Positions 43,886 through 53,171 of a DNA stretch of 64,000 bases are shown here, piece after piece. The position numbers and the translations under genes were made by a program. Location of the stretch: the NCBI RefSeq assembly GCF_025457425.1, contig NZ_JAMXIA010000001.1, positions 2,604,001 through 2,668,000 of the forward strand, written 5' to 3'. The DNA is from Chryseobacterium foetidum. GTDB lineage: Bacteria; Bacteroidota; Bacteroidia; Flavobacteriales; Weeksellaceae. The notes beneath the pieces were generated by a model. That model was given only the letters and a program-made list of their open reading frames with translations, was not told the DNA's origin and did not search any database. The first letter of the stretch is position 1. The number at the start of each line of letters is the position of its first letter.

Positions 43886-46800
43886 TTATTTCAAAACCGT
43901 CGCACTCATCATTCCAATCACCACATCATTGCTCACGGCTGTTAATTTTATCGATTTTAATTCTTTATTCGCATCAATTGGCAAATCCAAAATCGTCGCA
44001 GAACCACCATCCACCTGACGGTCTGTAAATCCTTTGATGCTTGAATATTTGCTCAAAGTTCCGCCTTTGTATAATTCTCCCGTTTTCAGTTTTACTCTGT
44101 ATGGAATTTTATCATCGGGAATTTCAAACGCAAAATTATCATCAAACAAATCCTGCTCAATCGGCCACCAATTCGTTGGATTTTTCAACTTTAATTCTGA
44201 AGTTGAACCATCTACATACTGAACCGTAATTTTTCCATTCACAATCTGCGACTGCATCGGGTTGGTAGTTCCCGCCATCAGAAAATAAATTTTCTTTCCT
44301 TTCCCTGAAACCGGAATTTCGAGAGAATCAGAATAATTATCCCACTGACTCACAAACGCAATATTTTTATCTGTTTTATCAATCAAAAATGGAACTCCAA
44401 GAAACTCAACTTTATTGTTTTTTCTTTTATTCATCAATCCGCTGTCATCGATTTGCGCGGTGATTAACGGATAACACCAGTTTCCGATTCCCTGCCACGG
44501 AAGCTGTAAAGTCGGAACTTCCAGTCTCGGTGAAAGGTATTTCTGATTGAAAATTTCAGTTACTTTTTCATTGTATTTTGATGCCAATGAGATATTGTTA
44601 AACTGACCTTGGTTTTCAATTTCCCAATCTGTAATTTCAATATTTTGTTTTATTCCGTTGTAATCAAGCACGATTGAATTGGTTCCTTTGCTTAAATAAT
44701 TTGAAGGAATTTCAATTGATGTATTTTGATTTTTTTGAATGTTGAAAGTTTTGTTTAAACCATTAACATTCAGTTTTCCATTAATTTGATTTGATGATTT
44801 TGATTGAATCTGAAGTGTTTTATTCACCCATTTTGCTTCCAAAGGAAAACGGATATCGACATTCACAGGTTGCCACCAACTTGTTCCGTTTTGTTCAACT
44901 TGTACGAAGAAAGTTCCTTTTCTTTCTTTCTGAATCAAATTAAACTGACTTCCATTTCTAGTTTTAATCAATTCCTGTGGGTCAAGAACATCTTTAATTT
45001 TCTTTTTTGAATCAAAATTCAACTGAAGACTTTCAGAAATATAATTGGTGAAATCGGTTTGTTCATTTTTCAGTTCTTCTCTGGAATAATTGATTTCAAT
45101 TTTAAACTCTTTTCCTTTTGGCGTTTCAAACTGAACAAATGGTTGCAGAATGGAATTGGGTTTAATTTTCCAATCCACTTTTTTACCATTCACTTTTACC
45201 GATTTGATGTTGGAATAATTCACAGGAATCTGCATTTCCAAAGACACAGGATTTTGATATTTTGATTTAAATAAATACTCAGTCTTTTTTGAAGTTTTGG
45301 TAAACTGATATTCCCAATCCGGAAGTTTCAGTTCGGCAAAATTCCAGTCTTTCGGGAATCCCGGTTTGATGCTGATTTTATTCTCCAGTAAATTCGGATA
45401 AACTCCGAAAATTCCTTCCGTTAAAGTTCTTGCAGCCACGCCAATCGGGTCAGCGAAATCACGGTACAATTCTCCACGAAAAGCATCGTAATGGGAAAGC
45501 TGTTCAAAATTCCCCGGACTGATTCCGTAATACATCGATTCCACAAGATTTCCTTTCCAAAGTTGATAGGCGTCTTCATTTCTTCCCGCCTGCCAATACG
45601 CCAAAGCAGTCTGTAAATTTTCCGCCAAAGCGACATTGTTGATTGACCAATCGTACGGTTGCCAGTTGGTGGTCGCTAACGTAAAATAGTCTTTATTATC
45701 AGCACCTTTTACCGTAATCGGAATTTTCGGTGTGTGATTATTGATGTATTGTAAATTCTGATAATCCTCAAATTCATTTAAAATAAACGCATCCGAAACG
45801 TGATAAATAGACCAAACTCCTGGTTTGTCGTGAACAATTTGATTGCCCAAAGCATCTTTGTATTCAGCAAAATAGCCTTTGTCTTTCATCCAAAGTTGGT
45901 TTTTCATTGCTTTTAAAATCGCATCAGCTTCCTGTTCGTAAGGCTGAGGATTTTCGCCAATAATTTTTGCCAGTTTTGCCATTTCACGGTTGGCTCTGTA
46001 GTTATACGCTGAAGTATGTGTCACTTTTCCACCTGAATATTGCAGCGCATCGCTCGCCCAAATCGCAGCATACGCATCGTACAAATCGCCGCGCTTGAAA
46101 TTTCTTTTTTCCCAATCCATATGGCGAACCATCGTCGGCCACATTTTTTTCAGAAATTCTTTGTCGCCGGTGTAATTGAAATGTGAAAACATCTGGTCAA
46201 AAAACACCAGATTCATATCGTAATGATGCGGTTTTGTGTTGTCATTCGGATTTCTGGAAATGTATCCGCTTGAAAAAACAGAAGTTCCCATTTTCTCTTC
46301 GTGTCGGGCAAGATGACGCATCGTATCCATTTCCACGGGTGCAAAATCGGGCTTCAAAACCTGCGAATTGGCATAACTTTCAAAATGTTCTTTCGCTCTG
46401 TCGTGCCAGCTCAACGCATCGGCTGTGTAAGCGCCACGCCAGGCATTCAGCCGCATTCTCCAGGCAACCGCACCGTGAAGGAAAGTCGGGCTTTCCCAAA
46501 TTCCGTCGGCTGCAACGGCTAAATTGGCTCCGAAATTATTCAAATCTGCATCCGGCGTTTTTAACAGAATTCTATTGGTTAATTTTAAACGAGCTTTTTC
46601 AGCTTCATTAAATATATTTTTTAATTCTGCATCAGAAAAGTTTTTAGCTGATTTTCCTTTCGCAATTTGAATATAAATCGGATTCTTTTGAGAAGAATAG
46701 GAAGCGTAAACAATCGGAGATTTGTCTGTTTTATTTTGAGTAAACTCAGAAAGTTTTTCTAAAGTCTGAGCATCCGTTTGTTGCAATGATGTAACACTTG

Positions 46801-47449
46801 AAAAACTTCCGCTGACCGTTTGATTTTCTTTTTTCTTACTTAAATAATTAAGCTGAAACTGATTTTTATTCAACTGAAACTGATTGTTCAGACAATATTC
46901 CGGCAACAGATAAAATCCGGATTCAGGGTCTGCGCCAATGTCTCCGTTTCTGCTGAAAGTCGTTCCACTCGCACCGCCAAAAACTGCATAGATTTTTGTT
47001 GACGAATCTACATTGACAGTTTCCATTTTTAAAACCAAACCTTCTTCTTTAGCCTGTGCCAAAACAGTTAGTTTTAAAGTTCCGGTTCCAAGAATCGGGT
47101 CTTTGATTTCATACAGCATCGTTCCCGGTCGGTAACGGGTTTCAATTTTATCAGCCTGAATTAATTTTTTAATCAAATTTCTTTTCTGAATAACAAACTG
47201 CAGATTGCCGCCCATTCCCGGAAGATACAACGCAAATTCCGGCAAATCTCCGGCTTCAACTCTCGATGCACGGTTGTCTCCGTACAACGCACGGTTGAAT
47301 CTGTATTTTCCGTTGACCAATAAAAAATCGCCTTTGTCTTCTTTGTAATGCAGTTCACGCTCGTTGTTCTGCCAGTGTTTCGACTGGGAAAACGAAAGTG
47401 AGAATGCCGACAAAACAAGAAGTCCGGCGAAAATGGTTTTTCTTCGCAT
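43886..47449 (-). CDS. Very large secreted DUF4450-type protein
   Basis: The 1187-residue protein has a signal peptide (to about residue 22) and an N-terminal region that I recognise as DUF4450-like: KEDKGDFLLVNGKYRFNRAL, then GDLPEFALYLPGMGGNLQF. The central (alpha/alpha)6 segment follows (GIWESPTFLHGAVAWRMRLN, HDRAKEHFESYANSQ, VTHTSAYNYRANREMAKLAK, TLATTNWQPYDWSINN). Several beta-sandwich modules make up the last 450 residues. DUF4450 proteins sit in Bacteroidota pectin loci and are suspected glycosidases without, to my knowledge, a published activity. It is 1 base from the GH28 gene upstream and is co-transcribed. No catalytic residue can be fixed from one sequence. Confidence 0.78.
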   Translation of the reverse strand: MRRKTIFAGLLVLSAFSLSFSQSKHWQNNERELHYKEDKGDFLLVNGKYRFNRALYGDNRASRVEAGDLPEFALYLPGMGGNLQFVIQKRNLIKKLIQADKIETRYRPGTMLYEIKDPILGTGTLKLTVLAQAKEEGLVLKMETVNVDSSTKIYAVFGGASGTTFSRNGDIGADPESGFYLLPEYCLNNQFQLNKNQFQLNYLSKKKENQTVSGSFSSVTSLQQTDAQTLEKLSEFTQNKTDKSPIVYASYSSQKNPIYIQIAKGKSAKNFSDAELKNIFNEAEKARLKLTNRILLKTPDADLNNFGANLAVAADGIWESPTFLHGAVAWRMRLNAWRGAYTADALSWHDRAKEHFESYANSQVLKPDFAPVEMDTMRHLARHEEKMGTSVFSSGYISRNPNDNTKPHHYDMNLVFFDQMFSHFNYTGDKEFLKKMWPTMVRHMDWEKRNFKRGDLYDAYAAIWASDALQYSGGKVTHTSAYNYRANREMAKLAKIIGENPQPYEQEADAILKAMKNQLWMKDKGYFAEYKDALGNQIVHDKPGVWSIYHVSDAFILNEFEDYQNLQYINNHTPKIPITVKGADNKDYFTLATTNWQPYDWSINNVALAENLQTALAYWQAGRNEDAYQLWKGNLVESMYYGISPGNFEQLSHYDAFRGELYRDFADPIGVAARTLTEGIFGVYPNLLENKISIKPGFPKDWNFAELKLPDWEYQFTKTSKKTEYLFKSKYQNPVSLEMQIPVNYSNIKSVKVNGKKVDWKIKPNSILQPFVQFETPKGKEFKIEINYSREELKNEQTDFTNYISESLQLNFDSKKKIKDVLDPQELIKTRNGSQFNLIQKERKGTFFVQVEQNGTSWWQPVNVDIRFPLEAKWVNKTLQIQSKSSNQINGKLNVNGLNKTFNIQKNQNTSIEIPSNYLSKGTNSIVLDYNGIKQNIEITDWEIENQGQFNNISLASKYNEKVTEIFNQKYLSPRLEVPTLQLPWQGIGNWCYPLITAQIDDSGLMNKRKNNKVEFLGVPFLIDKTDKNIAFVSQWDNYSDSLEIPVSGKGKKIYFLMAGTTNPMQSQIVNGKITVQYVDGSTSELKLKNPTNWWPIEQDLFDDNFAFEIPDDKIPYRVKLKTGELYKGGTLSKYSSIKGFTDRQVDGGSATILDLPIDANKELKSIKLTAVSNDVVIGMMSATVLK

Positions 47450-47450
47450 T

Positions 47451-48854
47451 TTATGGTTTTAACTCGGTTAATGGTTGTCCGTTAACGGTTACGTTTTTTA
47501 AAGTCACATTTTTTAGATAATCAACTTTATAAGGAATCTGCACGCCAACCATTTTAGCATTAATCATTGTGAAATCCGTGACCGGAGAAGATTCGTAAGC
47601 ATCAGAGAACACCGCGTATTTTCCACCTTTGTCCACTGTTAAATTTTCAACCCAGATATTTCTGATGGTCGGGATGTGGTTTCCCGGCTTTTCGTAATGC
47701 ATATTGAAACGCACTGCCGCTTCTTTATACGCACCCACTTTTGTGTTGTAGAAAAATACGTTTTCAATAGTTCCGCCACGGCTGGAGCTGGTTTTAATTC
47801 TTAAAGCACGGTCAAGATTTTTGCTGTCCATTACGTTTCCGATAGCGTAAATGTTTCTGGCACCGCCTGCAATTTCGCTTCCAATCACAACACCTCCGTG
47901 ACCGTCTTTCATTTCGCAGTTTTCGATGATGTGGTTTTCGGCAGGTCTTCCGATGTCTCTTCCGTCTTCGTCTCTTCCGGATTTGATGGCGATACAGTCG
48001 TCTCCTGTGTCGAAATAGGAATCTTTAATCCAGACATTTTTACACGCTTCAGGGTCAAAACCGTCGTTGTTTGGTCCGTGACTGATCACTTTTACTCTTT
48101 CAATCAAAACGTTTTCACACAAAACAGGATTCAGATTCCACATTGGAGAATTTTTCACCAAAACATCCGCCATATAAAAGTTTTTAGACTTGTAAGGCTG
48201 TACGAAATTCGGTCTTAAATACCATCCGTCCCCAAAAATTCTTTCTCTCGCAGGCGTTCTGTTGGCCATATATTCGTGAAGTTTCGCTCTTGCAGGGTTT
48301 TGTCTTCCCGGACGGGATGCGTTGTAGCCATATTTTGTAGCACCGCACCAAAACCACCAGTTATCCAAATCTGAATTTCCATCCAAAGTACCTTTTCCGG
48401 TTACGGCGATATTTTCTTCCTCATAAGCGTAAATTAATGATGAATAATTCATACATTCCATACCTTCCCAACGGGTGAAAACGATAGGGTAGTCGTTGCT
48501 GTCCTGACTGAACAAAATCGTTGAACCGTCTGTCAGATGCAGATTCACATTAGATTCCAGATAAATGGCACCCGTTAAGAAAACGCCATTCGGAACAACA
48601 ACTCTTCCACCACCTTCTGCGCTGCATTTTTCAATGGCCTTTTTGAAAGCTTCTGTATTTTTTGTTTTTCCATCACCAACTGCACCGAAATCTGTTATCA
48701 GATAATCTGCTTTTCTGAATTTTGGAGCTTTAATCTGTTTTTTTAAAGCTTTGATTTCCTTTAAAGGTTGTTTTGCGGAGGTCCACGGTTTATATTGCGC
48801 GGAAAGCGGTATTGAAAACAGAAATGCTATGAGTAGAAGCGTGAGTTTTTTCAT
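47451..48854 (-). CDS. GH28 polygalacturonase / rhamnogalacturonan hydrolase with complete motifs
   Basis: The frame opens at 48866, but the start at 48854 (MKKLTLLLIAFLFSIPLSAQ) gives a proper signal peptide and 467 residues. All four GH28 signatures are intact: NNDG with Asp264, GDD at 284-286, DGHGG with His319, and RIK at 352-354. The beta-helix opening reads DFGAVGDGKTKNTEAFKKAI. It hydrolyses alpha-1,4 linked galacturonate or the RG-I backbone. It is the first gene of a minus-strand operon (GH28, DUF4450, barrel protein), preceded by candidate operator site D. It differs clearly from the diverged GH28 at 8211. Confidence 0.93.
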   Translation of the reverse strand: MKKLTLLLIAFLFSIPLSAQYKPWTSAKQPLKEIKALKKQIKAPKFRKADYLITDFGAVGDGKTKNTEAFKKAIEKCSAEGGGRVVVPNGVFLTGAIYLESNVNLHLTDGSTILFSQDSNDYPIVFTRWEGMECMNYSSLIYAYEEENIAVTGKGTLDGNSDLDNWWFWCGATKYGYNASRPGRQNPARAKLHEYMANRTPARERIFGDGWYLRPNFVQPYKSKNFYMADVLVKNSPMWNLNPVLCENVLIERVKVISHGPNNDGFDPEACKNVWIKDSYFDTGDDCIAIKSGRDEDGRDIGRPAENHIIENCEMKDGHGGVVIGSEIAGGARNIYAIGNVMDSKNLDRALRIKTSSSRGGTIENVFFYNTKVGAYKEAAVRFNMHYEKPGNHIPTIRNIWVENLTVDKGGKYAVFSDAYESSPVTDFTMINAKMVGVQIPYKVDYLKNVTLKNVTVNGQPLTELKP

Positions 48855-48912
48855 ATTAATAAACATATTTAGTTGAAAGGAAAAATGTCCCTTCTGGTAA
48901 AACTTTATTTTG

Positions 48913-48957
48913 CAAACTAACAGTATTATGCTGAAAAATTATCCTGCACTGTCGGTT
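48913..48957 (-). promoter_or_regulatory. Candidate pectin-regulon operator and promoter, site D
   Basis: On the minus strand AACCGACAGTGCAGGAT (48957-48941) shares AGTGCRGGAT with site C. TTAGTTTG (48920-48913) resembles the -7 box with one mismatch and starts 37 bases after the motif start, close to the 38 bases of sites B and C. The first half-site is poor. It lies 87 bases from the preferred GH28 start codon. Confidence 0.45.
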
Positions 48958-49464
48958 TTCTATAAAAAATCAACAGAGTATATTTTCAGGAGGCAATAAA
49001 TTGTTTTTAATCTTAGATTTATCTAAGTTTCTGATGTTAGAATTTCTTTAGACTTTTCATTAAATATAAAAATCCTAATCCCGATAAGAAAAGGGGAATT
49101 GAAAATTTTCGATCATATAATTTAGATTTATCGGAAATTTTCAATTTAAAATAATATTCAAATGTTGGAAAATGTAGAATTGATGGTGATTTGATGAGTG
49201 CTTTGACTTAAAACTACCGTTGATATATCACTCTTTTAACTAAATTTAACACTAATGCTGATATTTAAACCTGATTGTATCTTTAATTAATTAATGAAAT
49301 ACCTTTTCCTAATGAAGCAATGTACGTCGATTTTAAGCAATTGTTACAATATTATTGGCGTTTTATTAATGTACTGTTAATTCTTATTGTTGTGATAATC
49401 CGTATATTACGACCGTAGAATTGTTAAAGTTGTACTAAAATTTGTAAAAAAAGGGTGGAAGTAT
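48958..49464. other. AT-rich intergenic stretch without genes
   Basis: No gene is seen. It contains an inverted repeat, AATTGAAAATTTTCGAT (49097-49113) and ATCGGAAATTTTCAATT (49130-49146), one mismatch over 17 bases with a 16-base loop and no T-run. The rest has no recognisable motif. Confidence 0.6.
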
Positions 49465-49494
49465 TTTGGCAATTAAATTATTGTTGTACTTTTA
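49465..49494 (+). promoter_or_regulatory. Putative promoter of a small RNA
   Basis: TTTG at 49465-49468 and TACTTTTA at 49487-49494 (one mismatch to TAnnTTTG) are 18 bases apart, close to the consensus. No protein gene follows on this strand. Confidence 0.45.
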
Positions 49495-49498
49495 CATC

Positions 49499-49587
49499 AC
49501 CTTGAATGAGGGAACAAGTCAAGGTAATAAATTTTTTTTCATCATTTGTGTTTTTAGAATCGTATCGCCTGATACGATTCTTTTTTA
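49499..49587 (+). ncRNA. Candidate small RNA of about 90 nt
   Basis: Downstream of the promoter at 49465 the sequence can fold into a 5' hairpin (ACCTTGA at 49499-49505, TCAAGGT at 49519-49525) and a perfect 11-bp terminator stem (AGAATCGTATC at 49556-49566, GATACGATTCT at 49571-49581) followed by six T. This is the layout of a bacterial sRNA. The stem and T-run cannot be a terminator for the adjacent minus-strand gene, because the T-run is on the plus side only. Its 3' end touches the end of the DUF3810 gene in antisense. I do not recognise a known family. Confidence 0.4.
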
Positions 49588-50643
49588 TTTTTCATAATTC
49601 AGAAGGAGATTTACAAAGTAAGAATAGGTAACAGAACCTTCCTGCCTGTTGCTTTTCAGGAAAAGATTGTTGGTGAAACCAAAAAAATCTTCAAGCCGGC
49701 CTTCGTGTCTTATCATGAAATTTCTTTCATAGGCACGGTCTCTTTTCATTGCTGAAGAATATTGCTTGATAAGATTTTCGGCAAAAGCTTCATCTTCCAG
49801 ATAAATGTACCGCAGAAGACTTTTCAGCGTAAAATATTCTGCACTGTAGCGAAGTTCAGGATTTTTTGAGTTGATGCCCACAAGATAGGCTGCGAAATTT
49901 GCTTCCTGCTCCCGTGCAAACCCCAACTGATGAGAAGTTTCGTGGGCAATCGTAAATGGAATTATTGAATGGGGAAGGTTTGAATTGAACTGACTCTCGG
50001 CAGTAAAAGGATTGTAATATCCTGAAATTCCGGTATAGCTCATCACACCGCTGAAGGTGCTCTCTTTAACTGAAATTTGAGTCAAAGGCACTTTGGAACT
50101 GATCTTTTCCGGTAAGAACTTTTGTTGACGGATAATTTCCTCTATCAAAGCATCCCTGTTTTTGATAATGAAAACCCCGTTTCTATCCTCGGAAACCAAT
50201 TTTCGGCTTTCACCTGCTTTTTTAAGGTATTTTAATGCTAAAATTTTTGCTTTTTGGATATTTGGTTTTTCCTGAGAAGACAGTTTTTTAATTATCGGCG
50301 TTTGGAAATACATCATTCCCCAAAAGATCTGATAAGTGAAATAGATGATATTTAAAAAGATCAAAGTACTGAATAACGCTCTCTTTCGTCTGGTTTTTCT
50401 AAAGATATTGATGATTTGAATGAATAGAAAAACGCCAATCAGAATATAAAAAAAGTCGCCTGCCGAAAAAGGAATCCAGCTGAAAATTCTGATGTGAAAA
50501 TTCTTCTGGACGTCGTAAAATTTATCGAAAAAATTAATCCAGTATTCAGATTTTGAGAAGATGTAAAACAAAACAAATTGGGCAAGTAAAATACCTGCCC
50601 AAAATCTTTTTTTCTTTATGAACGGAACATTTTTAGTGTCCAT
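49585..50643 (-). CDS. DUF3810 membrane protein with zinc-protease motif
   Basis: The 352-residue protein has three N-terminal transmembrane helices (about 14-31, 57-75 and 88-112) and a soluble part with TIAHETSHQLGFAREQEANF, an HExxH motif in the form HETSH with a further Glu (EQEAN) that could be the third ligand. This is the DUF3810 signature; the family is found in many bacteria, without known substrate. It probably faces the periplasm. It overlaps the end of the sugar transporter gene by 11 bases and is probably translated with it. Confidence 0.85.
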   Translation of the reverse strand: MDTKNVPFIKKKRFWAGILLAQFVLFYIFSKSEYWINFFDKFYDVQKNFHIRIFSWIPFSAGDFFYILIGVFLFIQIINIFRKTRRKRALFSTLIFLNIIYFTYQIFWGMMYFQTPIIKKLSSQEKPNIQKAKILALKYLKKAGESRKLVSEDRNGVFIIKNRDALIEEIIRQQKFLPEKISSKVPLTQISVKESTFSGVMSYTGISGYYNPFTAESQFNSNLPHSIIPFTIAHETSHQLGFAREQEANFAAYLVGINSKNPELRYSAEYFTLKSLLRYIYLEDEAFAENLIKQYSSAMKRDRAYERNFMIRHEGRLEDFFGFTNNLFLKSNRQEGSVTYSYFVNLLLNYEK

Positions 50644-52396
50644 GAGATTCAGATTCGCCCATTACAATGCCTTGTTTCTTCAGAATCTTCGGAGTGATAA
50701 ATCCGTAGAATGCGAGATAAACAAAACATAAAACAGGAATTACGTAGGAGAAATGCGTCCATGTAATTCCGAAAATTCCTTCTTTGCTTACTTTGTCGAA
50801 GTCACAAATGTAACCTTGAAGCAATGGGATGATACCACCACCCAAAATCATCATCACAAGGAAAGACGATGCCTTACCTGTGTTTTTACCCAATCCTGCG
50901 ATGGCAAGGTCAAAAATTGACGGCCACATGATCGAACAGAACAATCCGCCGGAGATGAAGAAATATTTCGCCATTTCTTTATCCGGATAAACCAATCCGA
51001 TAAGCATCATTAAAACACCTGCAATCCCGAAAATCATCAGCGTTTTGCCTGCATTTTTTCCGCCCAGGAAACTCATTACAATGAAAGCTAGGATCCAGAA
51101 TCCGTAGATGTAGAATGCTGAAACATCTTTACCGCTTAATGTATTGGCTCCGATAATGATGGCAAAAGCAACAAAAGGAACTACAAATTTCAAAATATTT
51201 ACTGTTGTTTTAGAAATATTAAAAACATTGATACTTCCGTTCCATCTTCCGATCATTAAACTTCCCCAGTAAAGAGAAACGAATGGTGCAATGTTGTGTT
51301 CCAAAACGCCACCGAATTCTTTAGTATGAAGTAAAGCAGGAAGATTTGATATAATAGAAACTTCAACACCAACGTAAATGAAGATGGCAAGCATTCCCAG
51401 ATACAATTGTGGATAATTAAAGATGCTGAATTTGGCACTTCCTTCTTCAATATTTTCTTCTTCTTCCTTCGCCGGATCTTCAATTTTAGAGAAAAGCATA
51501 AATACAGCCACCAAAATAAAAGCAATACCTAAAACGATGAACGGGCCTTTTACCAGTTTCAGATTTTCCTTCACAAATTCAATAGGATAGTTGATTGCAG
51601 AAGTTTTTTCTTTGATTTTACCCAGTTTATCAGAAAATTCATTTACCTGCAGATCGCTTGCTGTGGTAATGTTATTCAACTGATTGATTTCTGTATCTAA
51701 AGCATTTACATTCTGCTGAACGGTATTCACTGCTGTTGCTACAGTTGTGGGATCATCTTTTGAATCCTGCTTAAGAGATACAATATTTTTTACAAGTTCA
51801 TCTCTGTGTGTGATGTACTCGTTTTTAACGATTTCAATTTTAGAAAGTTCTTTGTCAGAAGTTGCGGTTTCTTTGTCGTTACCCATTCCGAAAAGCGCGA
51901 TACCAACAAGAATTGGCCCAATCGTCGTTCCCAAAGAGTTGATTCCTCCGGCAAGTGTCAGACGGTGCGCTCCTGTCTGTGGGCTTCCCATTTTAATCGC
52001 TAATGGATTGGCAACAATCTGCTGAACTGAGAAACCAAGTCCTACGATGAACAAAGCTGTAAGGAAAAACCAGAAATTAGCTGATGCCGCAGCGGGTACA
52101 AATAAAAATGCACCTAAGGCTGAAAGTACGAGCCCTACTGCCAGCGTCTTTTTATAACCGAATTTCTGAAGGATATCACTTTTAATGGAAACAAGGAAAA
52201 ATATCACTGATCCAACAAAGTAAGCTACGTAAAATGCCCAGGCCACCAACTGGCTCTGCACCTGTGAAAGCACAAACCACTTTTTAAATACCGGAATAAG
52301 GATATCATTACTTGCGGCTACAAAGCCCCAGAAAAAGAATACTACAATGAGTGAGAGAAATTGAGACCATTTGGTCTGTTGCGGGTTTGAATCCAT
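50633..52396 (-). CDS. FHS-family sugar/proton symporter (MFS)
   Basis: The 587-residue protein has the 12-helix MFS layout and the FHS signature (FFFWGFVAASNDILIPVFKK; YVAYFVGSVIFF; VGLGFSVQQIVANPLA; GGINSLGTTIGPILVG). The family includes fucose and glucose/galactose transporters. Between helices 6 and 7 lies an insert of about 110 residues (from KETATSDKELSK to about KSSAINYP-like sequence) rich in Lys/Glu/Asn/Gln, possibly a coiled coil on the cytoplasmic side. The substrate is not deducible; glucose, galactose or fucose are options. Own -7 box upstream at 52415-52422. It is near, but not inside, the pectin cluster. Confidence 0.85.
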   Translation of the reverse strand: MDSNPQQTKWSQFLSLIVVFFFWGFVAASNDILIPVFKKWFVLSQVQSQLVAWAFYVAYFVGSVIFFLVSIKSDILQKFGYKKTLAVGLVLSALGAFLFVPAAASANFWFFLTALFIVGLGFSVQQIVANPLAIKMGSPQTGAHRLTLAGGINSLGTTIGPILVGIALFGMGNDKETATSDKELSKIEIVKNEYITHRDELVKNIVSLKQDSKDDPTTVATAVNTVQQNVNALDTEINQLNNITTASDLQVNEFSDKLGKIKEKTSAINYPIEFVKENLKLVKGPFIVLGIAFILVAVFMLFSKIEDPAKEEEENIEEGSAKFSIFNYPQLYLGMLAIFIYVGVEVSIISNLPALLHTKEFGGVLEHNIAPFVSLYWGSLMIGRWNGSINVFNISKTTVNILKFVVPFVAFAIIIGANTLSGKDVSAFYIYGFWILAFIVMSFLGGKNAGKTLMIFGIAGVLMMLIGLVYPDKEMAKYFFISGGLFCSIMWPSIFDLAIAGLGKNTGKASSFLVMMILGGGIIPLLQGYICDFDKVSKEGIFGITWTHFSYVIPVLCFVYLAFYGFITPKILKKQGIVMGESESHGH

Positions 52397-52414
52397 TTTG
52401 AATTTTTAATTACA

Positions 52415-52422
52415 CAAATATA
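52415..52422 (-). promoter_or_regulatory. Putative -7 box of the sugar transporter gene
   Basis: TATATTTG on the minus strand matches TAnnTTTG exactly and lies 19 bases upstream of the start codon at 52396. No TTTG at the usual distance was seen. Confidence 0.5.
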
Positions 52423-52436
52423 ATTTATTTATGCAA

Positions 52437-53171
52437 TTAACTGTATTCTGCGAGTGTTTTTTTTATTGTCTCAAAAGCAGACAATTTTAATTCTTTGGGA
52501 GAAGCGTTCGGTTCAAGGATATCATTAAAATAAACTTTTACTTTTCCCGGATGTCCTTTTGAATTGTCGAATGGAAACATTTCCTTTAAACCTACAAATG
52601 TCAAAACAGAAATCGGTGAATTGTGTTTTGATGAAAGAGTGAATGCACCATCTTTAAATTCATCCAAAACAACAGAAGTATCATCAGGAACTCCGCCTTC
52701 GGGAAAAATGACGATGCTGTTGCCTTCCTCCATTTTTTCAGCACATCTTCGGTAAACATCTGCACGGCTTCTGGCACTTCCACGGTCTACCATCACGCAG
52801 ATTCTCCTGTAAATTGTTCCGAAAATCGGAATTTTTTCAAGCTCTTTTTTACCAACATAACAAAGGGGATGGTTGGGAAATAAAATGCACGGCAGCATAA
52901 TATCCATAATCGAAGTGTGATTTGAAATCACAACATATTGCTGGTTTCTGTCGATTTTTTTGTCGGTCAGGTTGATAAGTTCGTAGCGGAGACCCATTCC
53001 ATAGAAAATTCCATAGCACCAGAAACGGATAAATTTGTAGGCATATTTATAATGTTTCTTATTATAAGAAAGTATGTAAACGGGAATACCGAAAATGATG
53101 GTTAGTACAAATGCCAGAATAATCAGCCAGCCCCGCCACAGATAGTTGAGGATCTTTTTTAAGTTACCCAT
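52437..53171 (-). CDS. plsC: 1-acyl-sn-glycerol-3-phosphate acyltransferase
   Basis: The 244-residue protein has an N-terminal membrane helix (about 14-35) and both PlsC/LPAT motifs: NHTSIMDIMLP with His85 and Asp90 (HX4D), and IFPEGGVPDD (FPEGG block). It converts lysophosphatidate to phosphatidate for phospholipid synthesis at the inner membrane. It shares 8 bases with the preceding GtrA gene, so both are translated from one transcript. Length is normal. Confidence 0.92.
   Translation of the reverse strand: MGNLKKILNYLWRGWLIILAFVLTIIFGIPVYILSYNKKHYKYAYKFIRFWCYGIFYGMGLRYELINLTDKKIDRNQQYVVISNHTSIMDIMLPCILFPNHPLCYVGKKELEKIPIFGTIYRRICVMVDRGSARSRADVYRRCAEKMEEGNSIVIFPEGGVPDDTSVVLDEFKDGAFTLSSKHNSPISVLTFVGLKEMFPFDNSKGHPGKVKVYFNDILEPNASPKELKLSAFETIKKTLAEYS

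Noticed and set aside
49506..49631. A 41-codon open frame inside the candidate small RNA
   Set aside because: It reads through the terminator stem and T-run into the antisense of the DUF3810 gene, giving a Phe-rich peptide without protein-like features.
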